64,000 bases of DNA from Reichenbachiella carrageenanivorans (GTDB lineage: Bacteria > Bacteroidota > Bacteroidia > Cytophagales > Cyclobacteriaceae), in the NCBI RefSeq assembly GCF_025639805.1, contig NZ_CP106735.1, positions 4,373,501 to 4,437,500 of the forward strand, given 5' to 3'. Below, in pieces: positions 42,554-50,991 of this stretch. The notes below the pieces were generated by a model, which saw only the letters and a list, made by a program, of their open reading frames with translations, had not been told where the DNA came from and made no database searches. The position numbers and the translations under genes were made by a program. Positions within the stretch are counted from its first letter, which is position 1, and the number at the start of each line of letters is the position of its first letter.

Positions 42554-42919
42554 TCACCCTGTTGTCTGCCAATTGGGACTGAGGTGTATAGACACGAGGT
42601 TTAGCAGCTCATCGCGGCTAGTCACCTGATCTACACCTCTTCTGATCAGAACCTGATCGATAAAAGTGTCATTTTCGTAAGTGACCGCAATCAACTCTAT
42701 ATGTTGAAATTTTTGTTTGAACTGCTCCACCCGATCCAAAATACCAGATGTATACACAGACAAATCTATGATCACTAGCTGACCTTCTTTTAGTGTTTGG
42801 ATGTCCAAAAAATCATCCACTACCTTGATGTGTACCATATCGCTAAGCTTGAGTAGCTCCTGCGTTAATTGCTGCACAATAAGATCACTATTACTACCTA
42901 TTAAAATCTCCTGCTCCAT
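42554..42919 (-). CDS. Receiver-like protein with a degenerate phosphorylation pocket
   Basis: 121 residues from the ATG at 42919. Alternating hydrophobic strands and helices (EILIGSNSDLIVQQLTQELL, GQLVIIDLSVY, HIELIAVTYEN, GVDQVTSRDELLNLV) follow the response-regulator receiver fold: an aspartate sits at the end of strand 3 (IIDLS), but the acidic pair after strand 1 is missing (GSNSD). It could be a pseudo-receiver. It lies downstream of the CheC/CheY pair but behind a terminator. Confidence 0.45.
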   Translation of the reverse strand: MEQEILIGSNSDLIVQQLTQELLKLSDMVHIKVVDDFLDIQTLKEGQLVIIDLSVYTSGILDRVEQFKQKFQHIELIAVTYENDTFIDQVLIRRGVDQVTSRDELLNLVSIHLSPNWQTTG

Positions 42920-43054
42920 TTCTCTCAATCTACGCTACTAATAGAATGCAATAAACGATAGATTTAGAATAGATATCAAGCGTATAAAAACTGATTTTTA
43001 AGATTAAGAGAATTGCCTATTTGTTAGGCGTGCATAACAAATTTCAAACATGAG

Positions 43055-43090
43055 ACACAAAAAAACCACCACTAAATTAGCGGTGGTTTC
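43055..43090 (-). terminator. Terminator after the cheY-like gene
   Basis: On the minus strand, AAACCACC and GGTGGTTT pair around GCTAATTTAGT, followed by a run of eight T, about 25 bp after the cheY-like stop. Confidence 0.8.
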
Positions 43091-43113
43091 AAAGTTCTTT
43101 TCAGCTATTTAAA

Positions 43114-43476
43114 TCAGCCAATCACACGATTGACTACATCCACTAGATCATCACCAGTGAAGGGTTTTACAATGTAATCTGACGCACCTAATTCGATACC
43201 TTCGTTGATCACAGACTGTTGCCCTACTGCACTTACCATGACTACCTTAGCCGGCAGGTTTTGGCTTTTGAATACTTTTAAAATATCTGTACCAATCATG
43301 TCTGGCAAGATATTATCCAGCGTGATCAAATCCGGGTTCAATTCCAATGCTAGATCGATGGCTGTTTCGCCATTTGGTGCTTCTCCTATAATTTCATAGC
43401 CTGCTTCTGTAAGCGTATCTTTGATCAAGGTACGCATGTAAGCTGAATCATCAACGACTAATACTTTTTTGCCCAT
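43114..43476 (-). CDS. CheY-like single-domain response regulator
   Basis: 120 residues, a receiver domain only. Acidic pair DD at residues 9-10 (VLVVDDSAYMR), phosphoacceptor D54 (LITLDNILPDM), switch serine in VMVSAVGQ and lysine in YIVKPFTGDD. The closest pattern is that of chemotaxis CheY. It lies 21 bp downstream of the CheC-like gene in the same operon, suggesting phosphorylation and dephosphorylation partners. Confidence 0.9.
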   Translation of the reverse strand: MGKKVLVVDDSAYMRTLIKDTLTEAGYEIIGEAPNGETAIDLALELNPDLITLDNILPDMIGTDILKVFKSQNLPAKVVMVSAVGQQSVINEGIELGASDYIVKPFTGDDLVDVVNRVIG

Positions 43477-43497
43477 TATTCTGGTATTTATAATCTA

Positions 43498-44121
43498 TTA
43501 TTTACTTAACGCTAAGTTCTTAATTTTCTGAATAAACTCTTCTTCTAAGAGCCATATAAAGTCTGATTTGATATCGATATCATCGGTATGAAAAACAGAA
43601 CTAAATTGAATCAACGGACTCAAAGTCACTGATTCGGCATGGATATATTTATTGACCTCGCTAGCCTCCATGATGTGCAAAGATGGCACATTTCCATAAA
43701 TACCCACATTTAAACTATTGGCAAATTCGGTGATTACCGATGCCGCCATGATATTGTCTATTTCTTTGAGCAACTCTAATCGCATGACTTGAGCATCTTC
43801 GCTATCTCCATTGATCACACTTTCTGGTAGACATTTGGCGTAAATCTTTTCCACTTCATCACTTGTAAAAATCAAATGGCAAATGCCTTTCAGCTCTCCC
43901 GCCAATTCTGTTCTCAGAATATGTATTTTGTCATCTGTCTTACTAGAGTACTGAGGCTCGTCGTTGAGTACGGCTATTTCAAAATCCACATTAGTCACTT
44001 CGATAGCGCTATTGAGAATCATCTTAAGTGAAACAGCTGCACGATCCAGTCCCCTGTTAATCATTTCGACAGCTACGGCCATTTCTTGTGCTGTAAATTT
44101 TTCAATCATAAGGTTACTCAT
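43498..44121 (-). CDS. CheC-like phosphatase-family protein
   Basis: 207 residues. The order and spacing recall CheC/CheX: an N-terminal helix EMAVAVEMINRGLDRAAVSL, strands LAGELKGICHLIFTS, and a central helix LELLKEIDNIMAASVITEFAN with the E-x-x-N motif (EIDN) used for CheY-P hydrolysis. In this gliding lineage it may tune a non-flagellar signalling route. Paired with the downstream cheY-like gene. The assignment is by motif pattern and should be treated as probable. Confidence 0.65.
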   Translation of the reverse strand: MSNLMIEKFTAQEMAVAVEMINRGLDRAAVSLKMILNSAIEVTNVDFEIAVLNDEPQYSSKTDDKIHILRTELAGELKGICHLIFTSDEVEKIYAKCLPESVINGDSEDAQVMRLELLKEIDNIMAASVITEFANSLNVGIYGNVPSLHIMEASEVNKYIHAESVTLSPLIQFSSVFHTDDIDIKSDFIWLLEEEFIQKIKNLALSK

Positions 44122-44399
44122 TTTGGTTTATTCTGGTTTAGATGATTATTGCCATTATATCTGCCAACTACTGCTGTCGTCATTAGTTGCACGATTAAAA
44201 ATAAGTGGTAAGTCGCATACATCAAAAGATCCCAACAAGAATTGCCCGTTGCTCATTTTCGAACGTCAAATTTACCTCATCACGACGAAGCACACAATTA
44301 GTGATTCTACTTAATTTAAAACGATAAATCCTTTAGTGGTTTTTCCTAGTTGACTCATTTCAAATGTTGATTCCTACACTGTTGACCTAGCTCCAACAC

Positions 44400-45986
44400 T
44401 CAAGGCAAAGGCAAAGTAGCCAACAATTGAGGTACAATTCGTGCTTTGGTTTGCTGCTCGAAAGCATAGGCGATAGCGATTAAATCAGCTTCTTTATATG
44501 CTGTGGAAAAAAACGAAATACCAATGGGAAGCCCATGCACTTCACCCGCAGGCACCGTAATACTTGGGTATCCAGCCATAGCTGGCATAGACGAACTAGA
44601 GATACGATAATTGTCTCCATTCACCTGATCTATGACCCACGCAGGGTCTCCGCTAGGTGCTACTATAGCATCTAACTGATGTGTAGAAATGGCCAAATCT
44701 ATCCCTTCTACTCGAGAAATTTTCTGGCAGAGAGCCAAGGCTTCTTGATAGGTTTCATCGTTCAGGTCACCTTTGGTTTGTGCCAATTCAAATATCTCTT
44801 GCTGAAAATAGGGCATTTCTTGATCTTTGTTAACTCGATTATAAACGATCAGGTCTTCTAAATTTTTATAGGGGAAATCAGGCTTCAGTCCACCCAAATA
44901 CGCATTCAAACCATCTTTGAATTCATACAATAGTAGTTCATACTCTGCATTACCCAAATAATGCATTTCACCCAGTGCTATAGAATCTATCAAAATCGCA
45001 CCAGCTGCTTTCATAGCTAAAAAAGATTGCTCCATCACCGCATCCACTCCTTCGTGCTGCCCCATAGGCCCTCTGAATATACCTATCCGCTTACCTTGTA
45101 GTCCTTTAACATCCAAAAACTGCGTGTAGTCCTGATAAACTACTGCCGCAGTATCCTGAGTAGCTACATCGTTTGAATCTACACCCACTAGCGCACCTAA
45201 CAACGTAGCAGCATCTGCAACCGTACGAGCCATAGGCCCTGCAGTATCCTGTGTTTTAGAAATAGGAATAATACCAGTCCTGCTCCACAATCCTACAGTG
45301 GGCTTGATACCTACCACGCCATTGAGCGAAGACGGGCAAACAATCGACCCGTTAGTTTCTGTGCCTATAGCAAGTGCACAAAGATTTGCAGAAGCGGCCA
45401 CACCAGAGCCTGAACTCGACCCACATGGACTCCTGTCCATCGCGTAAGGATTACGTGTTTGCCTGCCTCGACCACTCCATCCACTAGAGGATCTTTCCGA
45501 TCGAAAATTGGCCCATTCACTGAGATTGGTCTTGCCTAGCAACACTGCACCAGCCTCACGAAGTTTGGCTACGATGTAGGCGTCTTCTTGCACCTCGCTC
45601 CCCAGCAATGCCAACGAGCCCGCAGAAGTCTCCATCTGATCGCCCGTATTGATATTGTCTTTGATCATGACTGGGATGCCATGCAAGGGGCCTCGCAGCT
45701 GCCCTGCTTTCCGCTCAAGATCCAAAGCCGCAGCTATAGTCAATGCATCTGGATTGAGCTCTAGGACGGAATGCAAACCATCCTCTCCTTGATCTACAGC
45801 CTTGATACGATCGATGTATAACTGACATAGTTCAACAGCAGAATAGGTTCCATCGCTCATAAGCTGCTGAAGCTCAATAATGGTTTTCTCTTCAAGTGGG
45901 AATGACTCTGAATGTTGATTTTCAGATGTCACACAGCTTAAGTTAAGGAGCACTAATAGCACATAAAAACTGAATACTTTTTTCAT
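44400..45986 (-). CDS. Exported amidase (amidase-signature family lipoprotein)
   Basis: 528 residues. Signal peptide with lipobox VLLNLSC (cysteine about residue 18). Amidase-signature Ser-cisSer-Lys triad: lysine in GIPVMIKDNINTG, cis-serine in SPCGSSSGSGVA and nucleophile serine in GTETNGSIVCPSS. C-terminal block AMAGYPSITVPAG is also typical. Full length for the family. Hydrolyses an amide bond in the periplasm or at the cell surface; substrate unknown. Divergent from the following sulfhydrylase gene. Confidence 0.9.
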   Translation of the reverse strand: MKKVFSFYVLLVLLNLSCVTSENQHSESFPLEEKTIIELQQLMSDGTYSAVELCQLYIDRIKAVDQGEDGLHSVLELNPDALTIAAALDLERKAGQLRGPLHGIPVMIKDNINTGDQMETSAGSLALLGSEVQEDAYIVAKLREAGAVLLGKTNLSEWANFRSERSSSGWSGRGRQTRNPYAMDRSPCGSSSGSGVAASANLCALAIGTETNGSIVCPSSLNGVVGIKPTVGLWSRTGIIPISKTQDTAGPMARTVADAATLLGALVGVDSNDVATQDTAAVVYQDYTQFLDVKGLQGKRIGIFRGPMGQHEGVDAVMEQSFLAMKAAGAILIDSIALGEMHYLGNAEYELLLYEFKDGLNAYLGGLKPDFPYKNLEDLIVYNRVNKDQEMPYFQQEIFELAQTKGDLNDETYQEALALCQKISRVEGIDLAISTHQLDAIVAPSGDPAWVIDQVNGDNYRISSSSMPAMAGYPSITVPAGEVHGLPIGISFFSTAYKEADLIAIAYAFEQQTKARIVPQLLATLPLP

Positions 45987-46153
45987 TTCTAAATCAGGGT
46001 TAATTCTTTAGGGTTATGATCATGATAAAAATACATTACATTTTTTACAATGATTACAATTCTCCTGTCTCGCCTCCTTTTTGAGCTGTTTAACGGAACT
46101 TTAAGTACCAGTTTTCAGTAGATTGAATACATACAATTAGAAAAACGCTCAAC

Positions 46154-47428
46154 ATGAAAAAAGAAACAATCGCCATCCATGGCGGGTACACTTCCGAACC
46201 CACTACTAAATCCGTAGCGGTTCCCATTTATCAAACAGTAGCATTTGAATTTGATAATGCGCAGCATGGTGCTGACCTGTTCAACTTGGCCGTACCTGGC
46301 AATATCTATAGCCGAATCATGAATCCTACTGTAGATGTACTGGAACAAAGAGTAGCTGCACTCGAAGGAGGAGTAGCCGCACTCTGCGTAAGTGCTGGTA
46401 TGGCAGCAATCAACTATGCCATCTTGAATTTGGCAGAAATGGGGGACAACATCGTCTCTACGCCTCAACTATATGGTGGAACATACACCCTTTTTGCTCA
46501 CATGCTACCCAAACAGGGTATTGATGTGAAGTTTGCTAAATCTGCCAACGCAGAAGATATCTCCGCACTGATCGACGAAAACACCAAAGCGGTCTACTGT
46601 GAATCTATCGGGAATCCTGCTGGAAATATCTGCGACATAGAAGCGATCGCCAAAGCAGCGCATGCCAAAGGTGTACCGCTGATCGTAGACAATACCGTAG
46701 CTACCCCTGCACTAATCAAACCCATTGAACTGGGTGCCGACATTGTGGTACATGCGCTGACCAAATACATAGGCGGTCATGGCACTACACTAGGCGGCAT
46801 TATTGTAGATGGCGGCACATTCGACTGGGCCAAACACAAAGAAAGATTTCCTGCTTTTAGCACACCAGAGCCTTCATACCATGGCGTAATATATACGGAA
46901 GCGTTAGGGCCTGCTGCCTACATAGGTAGAGCCAGAACAGTAGCCTTGCGAAACACAGGATCTGCCCTTTCTGCCATGTCTGCCTTCCAAATCCTACAAG
47001 GATTGGAAACTTTAAGTTTGAGAATGGAGCGGCATGGTGATAACGCATTGGCTGTAGCCAAATATCTGGAATCGCATGATCAGGTGGAATGGGTACGATA
47101 TGCAGGACTAGCATCTAGTGAATACCACGACTTAGCTAAAAAATACTGTGATGGCAAACCTGCTTCCTTACTTTCTTTTGGCATCAAAGGGGGATTCGCT
47201 AACGCAGAGAAATTTTACGATGCCTTGGGACTATTCAAGAGACTGGTCAACATCGGTGATGCTAAATCTCTGGCGTGTCACCCAGCCTCTACCACCCACC
47301 GTCAGATGACACCCGAAGAGCAACTCCAGGCTGGCGTCACTGAGGATCTTATCAGACTATGTGTTGGCATCGAACACATCGACGACATCATAGCCGATCT
47401 CGATCAGGCATTAACAGCAGCCAAATAA
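46154..47428 (+). CDS. metY: O-acetylhomoserine sulfhydrylase (Cys/Met metabolism PLP enzyme)
   Basis: 424 residues. PLP-dependent Cys/Met-metabolism fold: IHGGYTSEPTTKSVAVPIYQ, YSRIMNPTVDVLEQRVAALE, VSAGMAAINYAI, PLP lysine in VVHALTKYIGGHGTT and substrate-binding HPASTTHRQM. The length (about 425-430) and the HALTK / GHGTT region point to O-acetylhomoserine aminocarboxypropyltransferase rather than cystathionine gamma-synthase. It makes homocysteine from O-acetylhomoserine and sulfide. No SAM riboswitch was recognised in the 167-bp upstream spacer. Followed by a strong terminator. Confidence 0.9.
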   Translation: MKKETIAIHGGYTSEPTTKSVAVPIYQTVAFEFDNAQHGADLFNLAVPGNIYSRIMNPTVDVLEQRVAALEGGVAALCVSAGMAAINYAILNLAEMGDNIVSTPQLYGGTYTLFAHMLPKQGIDVKFAKSANAEDISALIDENTKAVYCESIGNPAGNICDIEAIAKAAHAKGVPLIVDNTVATPALIKPIELGADIVVHALTKYIGGHGTTLGGIIVDGGTFDWAKHKERFPAFSTPEPSYHGVIYTEALGPAAYIGRARTVALRNTGSALSAMSAFQILQGLETLSLRMERHGDNALAVAKYLESHDQVEWVRYAGLASSEYHDLAKKYCDGKPASLLSFGIKGGFANAEKFYDALGLFKRLVNIGDAKSLACHPASTTHRQMTPEEQLQAGVTEDLIRLCVGIEHIDDIIADLDQALTAAK

Positions 47429-47462
47429 TACTGGCATGAGTCTACAGTAGGCTCAGCATACT

Positions 47463-47524
47463 AAGAGGCTACCACAAAAGGCAAATTGTAATGATTTAGC
47501 TTCGTGTGGTAGCCTCTTTTTTGT
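47463..47524 (+). terminator. Terminator of metY
   Basis: AAGAGGCTACCACA (47463-47476) and TGTGGTAGCCTCTT (47505-47518) pair perfectly over 14 bp, followed by TTTTTTG. Confidence 0.88.
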
Positions 47525-47581
47525 TATTCAAAAGGATTTTAAAAACGACAGGTTTACATTTGCTGCTGATAAGCGAAAAAC

Positions 47582-48628
47582 ATGGAAAATCACCGTACAG
47601 AAATCACAAACGACATCACCCAGAGTATCCGTAATTTTCTTGACGGAAAAAAATACAGCCAAATAGCTGTAATCTGTGATGAAAACACAGAGGAACATTG
47701 TTTGCCTATCGTCTTGAACGCTTTGCCTGAGCACTTCTTGCTCCGTATAGAGAGTGGTGAAGAAAACAAGCACTTGGGTACCTGTGAGCAACTGTGGATG
47801 GCTCTTACTGAGGCAGGGTTCGATCGCAAAGGTCTCGTGATCAACTTAGGTGGGGGAGTGATTGGCGATATGGGAGGTTTTGTAGCCAGCACTTATAAGC
47901 GTGGCATGGACTTTCTGAATATCCCTACGACACTATTGTCTCAGGTAGATGCCAGTGTGGGGGGCAAACTTGGTGTGGATTTTCATGGCTTCAAAAATCA
48001 TATCGGCATCTTTGCAGAACCTCAAAATGTATTAATTGACACTTGTTTTTATGAGACACTTCCTGCGAGGGAACTCCGCTCTGGGTTTGCAGAAGTGATC
48101 AAACACGGTTTGATCTATGACAAGACTTATTGGGAGAAAGTAAACACCATAGACCTGGCTGATGCCAATTGGGCAGAACTAGTGACTAGATCTATAGCTA
48201 TCAAGAAAGAAGTAGTGACTGCAGATCCTTTTGAGTCTGGACTAAGGAAAATCTTAAATTTTGGTCATACCCTGGGGCATGCCGTAGAATCTTACTTCCT
48301 TGACAAAGGCGATCAAAAACTGTTGCATGGCGAAGCTATCGCCGTTGGCATGATATGCGAAGCCTACCTTTCACAAAAATATACAGGCTTGAGCCCAGAA
48401 GAGCTGGACGAGATCGCCAAATATCTGATCAAAATCTATCAGCCTATAGCCATAGAGAAATCACTCTTTGATGAAATCATAGGGCTTACGCTCCAGGATA
48501 AGAAAAATGAAGGCGGTGTAGTGCAATTTAGCTTGTTAAAAACAATAGGCGAGTGCCAAGTGAATATTCCAATTTCAGCGCCAGATATGCTAGACAGCTT
48601 GTTTTATTTCAACAAACTGGTGGATTAA
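47582..48628 (+). CDS. aroB: 3-dehydroquinate synthase
   Basis: 348 residues. NAD-binding GEENKHLGTCEQLW and INLGGGVIGDMGGFVASTYK, then IPTTLLSQVDASVGGKLGVD and the zinc-binding FGHTLGHAVES with HGEAIAVGM. Catalyses step two of the shikimate pathway. The stop overlaps by 4 bp the stop of the convergent gene at 48625. aroA lies 1.1 kb downstream on the same strand. Confidence 0.95.
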   Translation: MENHRTEITNDITQSIRNFLDGKKYSQIAVICDENTEEHCLPIVLNALPEHFLLRIESGEENKHLGTCEQLWMALTEAGFDRKGLVINLGGGVIGDMGGFVASTYKRGMDFLNIPTTLLSQVDASVGGKLGVDFHGFKNHIGIFAEPQNVLIDTCFYETLPARELRSGFAEVIKHGLIYDKTYWEKVNTIDLADANWAELVTRSIAIKKEVVTADPFESGLRKILNFGHTLGHAVESYFLDKGDQKLLHGEAIAVGMICEAYLSQKYTGLSPEELDEIAKYLIKIYQPIAIEKSLFDEIIGLTLQDKKNEGGVVQFSLLKTIGECQVNIPISAPDMLDSLFYFNKLVD

Positions 48629-49242
48629 ATTTCTTTTAACAATTCTTTCACCCCATAATCTGGACTAGTCAATATTTCTCGTTCGAATAACTTGAGATGA
48701 CGCTTTGCTCCTTCCATGGAAGCCTGTGCTAAAAACACCACATCAACTTCAGTTGACAAGTGTTCTATTTTTTGAGCAATGCCTTTTTCATACTCATCCT
48801 GTTGACCTGCCTCGAAGAATTGCCAACAATCAGTACAATCTATGGGGATGATTTCTACTGCTTTGTTAATGACAGTCGCCGAGTCCAACAATAGTTTCTG
48901 ACTGGCTTTATGTGTAGAAGATGCTGCATAAGCCATGCCTATTTTCTTATAGCTGTTTACTAAATATTCGGCGATGGGTCTATCTATTCTGGCCACTCCT
49001 CCTTCCTGATCGGATGCTTCTCCGTAGGTAGAGCACGAACAAATCACAAGCGAGGGTTGCTCCTTTTTGATATTCACAATTTCGCTCTTAAATAGCTGGA
49101 AGTCCACTTCACCAGTACGCAAGGCTGTGGTGAGCAATTGCTCATTGACAAAGTGTTTGACAACAACTTTATCATCGTATTGACGAACTAATTTTTCAAA
49201 CTTGTCTGCATTGGAGGCAATCGTGTGTAAAAATGCTATCAT
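48625..49242 (-). CDS. Asp/Glu racemase-like protein
   Basis: 205 residues from the ATG at 49242; a GTG at 49257 is an alternative. Two-domain alternating pattern with two cysteine sites: VICSCSTYGEAS near residue 75 and PIDCTDCWQFFEAG near 140, recalling the paired catalytic cysteines of aspartate/glutamate-racemase and arylmalonate-decarboxylase folds. It also has KIGMAYAASSTHKAS and VVFLAQASMEG. Substrate unknown. It sits convergently between aroB and aroA, with no evident pathway link. Confidence 0.6.
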   Translation of the reverse strand: MIAFLHTIASNADKFEKLVRQYDDKVVVKHFVNEQLLTTALRTGEVDFQLFKSEIVNIKKEQPSLVICSCSTYGEASDQEGGVARIDRPIAEYLVNSYKKIGMAYAASSTHKASQKLLLDSATVINKAVEIIPIDCTDCWQFFEAGQQDEYEKGIAQKIEHLSTEVDVVFLAQASMEGAKRHLKLFEREILTSPDYGVKELLKEI

Positions 49243-49299
49243 AATTATTGTATACACTTCTGTTTACCCCATTGGCAAACAGAAGGTATTTAGCTATTC

Positions 49300-49482
49300 T
49301 TAGACGAACAAATTAACCTTGGTATCGATATCTTCTGAAACGATTTGATCATCTACAGGATCTATCTGTATTTTGCCATTTTTAAAATAGAGGTATGTAG
49401 CTAACCCTACCGTAACGCCCGCTGTTGCCCCTGCAAACAACTTGCTCAAAATGCCTTTTCTTTTCTTGTGTGTGTGCTTCAT
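49300..49482 (-). CDS. Small membrane protein of unknown function
   Basis: 60 residues: a basic N-terminus (KHTHKKRKGILSKLF), one alanine/glycine-rich transmembrane segment (AGATAGVTVGLATYLYF) and an acidic C-terminal tail. Resembles short YtxH-like proteins in layout only. About 58 bp upstream of the racemase-like gene on the same strand. Confidence 0.55.
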   Translation of the reverse strand: MKHTHKKRKGILSKLFAGATAGVTVGLATYLYFKNGKIQIDPVDDQIVSEDIDTKVNLFV

Positions 49483-49588
49483 CGTAGTATTCTTTGACCT
49501 ATCTATATAACAACTTTGGGTACTATATCCCTCAAGCCATGGTTTGAATTAATTAAACGGATTTTTTCAACAATAGATTTTCAAAACC

Positions 49589-49649
49589 GAGATCAACAAT
49601 AGATTAAGTTTAAGTTTCTTGGTTCAGGGGATTATCTATTGTTGATCTC
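49589..49649. repeat. Perfect 16-bp inverted repeat upstream of aroA
   Basis: GAGATCAACAATAGAT (49589-49604) and ATCTATTGTTGATCTC (49634-49649) are exact reverse complements around a 29-nt loop. A further partial copy, CAACAATAGATTTTC, precedes it at 49569. There is no T-run on the + side. It is too long for a simple operator; it could be a small mobile palindrome or a transcript-stabilising hairpin. Confidence 0.7.
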
Positions 49650-49757
49650 CAATTAAGTATAAGCAAGTACGCTTCTATTTAAATTAAAATCCTGTCGAAT
49701 GACTTCATTTTCCTGCCTAGCCTTTAATATTGCAACTTTAAAATTCAAATCAAGAAC

Positions 49758-50987
49758 ATGAGCGGCTCCATTCGATTAAGCAAACCCACAACAACATTAA
49801 CCCTCGATGTTCCTCTGACTTCCTCCAAAAGCGAGAGTAATCGTGCCCTGCTATTGAATGAATTGGGTGGTGGCAAGTCTGAGCTAAAGAATTTATCCTC
49901 GGCTCGAGATACTGTCACGATGACAAGATTGCTCGATATCAATGAACATACGCTAGATGTGCTTGATGCAGGTACAGTGATGAGGTTCATGACTGCCTAC
50001 TTGGCCATGGGTAAGACGGAGAGAAAAATAACTGGTACACCGAGAATGTGTCAACGACCAATCAAACTGCTCGTGGATGCACTTAATGATCTGGGTGCTA
50101 ATATCACTTATGAAAAAGAAATAGGCTTTCCTCCTCTCCTTTTCAAACCATTTAGCCAGCAAAAGACCAATCAACTGACTATACCTGGTAATATCAGCAG
50201 TCAATATATATCTGCGCTACTAATGATCGCACCTACCTTGCCTGAAGGGCTTACGATCACACTAGAAGGGGATATATATAGCCGTCCATACATAGAAATG
50301 ACGCTCAACCTGATGAAGCACTTTGGGGTGTCTGGTCAGTTCGAAGGACATACGATCACTGTAGCACCTCAAAATTATAAGTCCAACAGTTATACCATTG
50401 AGTCAGATTGGTCTGGTGCCAGTTACTGGTATAGCTTGTTCGCCTTGGCTGAAGACGCCAAAATCACCCTTAAGGGGTTAAGAGAGATATCAAACCAAGG
50501 CGATCATGCCATTGCTTCCATCATGGAAGGGTTGGGTGTGAAGTCGACCTTTGATGGCGAAACGGTAACGTTGAGCAGAGGCGATATCCTAAAAGAAATG
50601 ACGATTGATTTCAAATCTTGTCCTGATCTGGCTCAAACCGTAATGGCGTGTGCTGCCGCTCTAGGGGTAAACCTCAAAATGACAGGTCTTGAAAGTCTCC
50701 GAATCAAAGAATCTGACCGAACGGCTGCTATGGCAACAGAATTGGCCAAGATAGGTGCCACACTTGAGGAACATGAAAACGGTCTTTGGGTGCTGACTTC
50801 ACCAGACAAACCACAGGTTTCTGGATTGATTTCGTTCGATACGTACGACGACCACAGAATGGCGATGGCTCTAGCTCCTCTATCTATGAAATTTGACTGT
50901 GAGATCCACGAACCCGAAGTAGTAGTAAAATCATACCCCGAATACTGGGATCATTTAGAAATGGCAGGGGTAAAAATATTGAAATAA
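49758..50987 (+). CDS. aroA: 3-phosphoshikimate 1-carboxyvinyltransferase (EPSP synthase)
   Basis: 409 residues, slightly short for the family. Motifs: LTSSKSESNRALLLNELG (substrate-binding Lys-Ser), LDAGTVMRFMTAYLAM for the phosphoshikimate/PEP loop, GTPRMCQRPI, GNISSQYISALLMIAP, and TYDDHRMAMALAPL with catalytic residues. Catalyses the penultimate shikimate step. The next gene begins 4 bp after the stop and is probably co-transcribed. Confidence 0.94.
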   Translation: MSGSIRLSKPTTTLTLDVPLTSSKSESNRALLLNELGGGKSELKNLSSARDTVTMTRLLDINEHTLDVLDAGTVMRFMTAYLAMGKTERKITGTPRMCQRPIKLLVDALNDLGANITYEKEIGFPPLLFKPFSQQKTNQLTIPGNISSQYISALLMIAPTLPEGLTITLEGDIYSRPYIEMTLNLMKHFGVSGQFEGHTITVAPQNYKSNSYTIESDWSGASYWYSLFALAEDAKITLKGLREISNQGDHAIASIMEGLGVKSTFDGETVTLSRGDILKEMTIDFKSCPDLAQTVMACAAALGVNLKMTGLESLRIKESDRTAAMATELAKIGATLEEHENGLWVLTSPDKPQVSGLISFDTYDDHRMAMALAPLSMKFDCEIHEPEVVVKSYPEYWDHLEMAGVKILK

Positions 50988-50991
50988 TGCA

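Noticed and set aside
45987..46153. A SAM riboswitch before the metY-like gene
   Set aside because: The spacer is a plausible place for one, but I could not find a convincing pseudoknot or conserved core.
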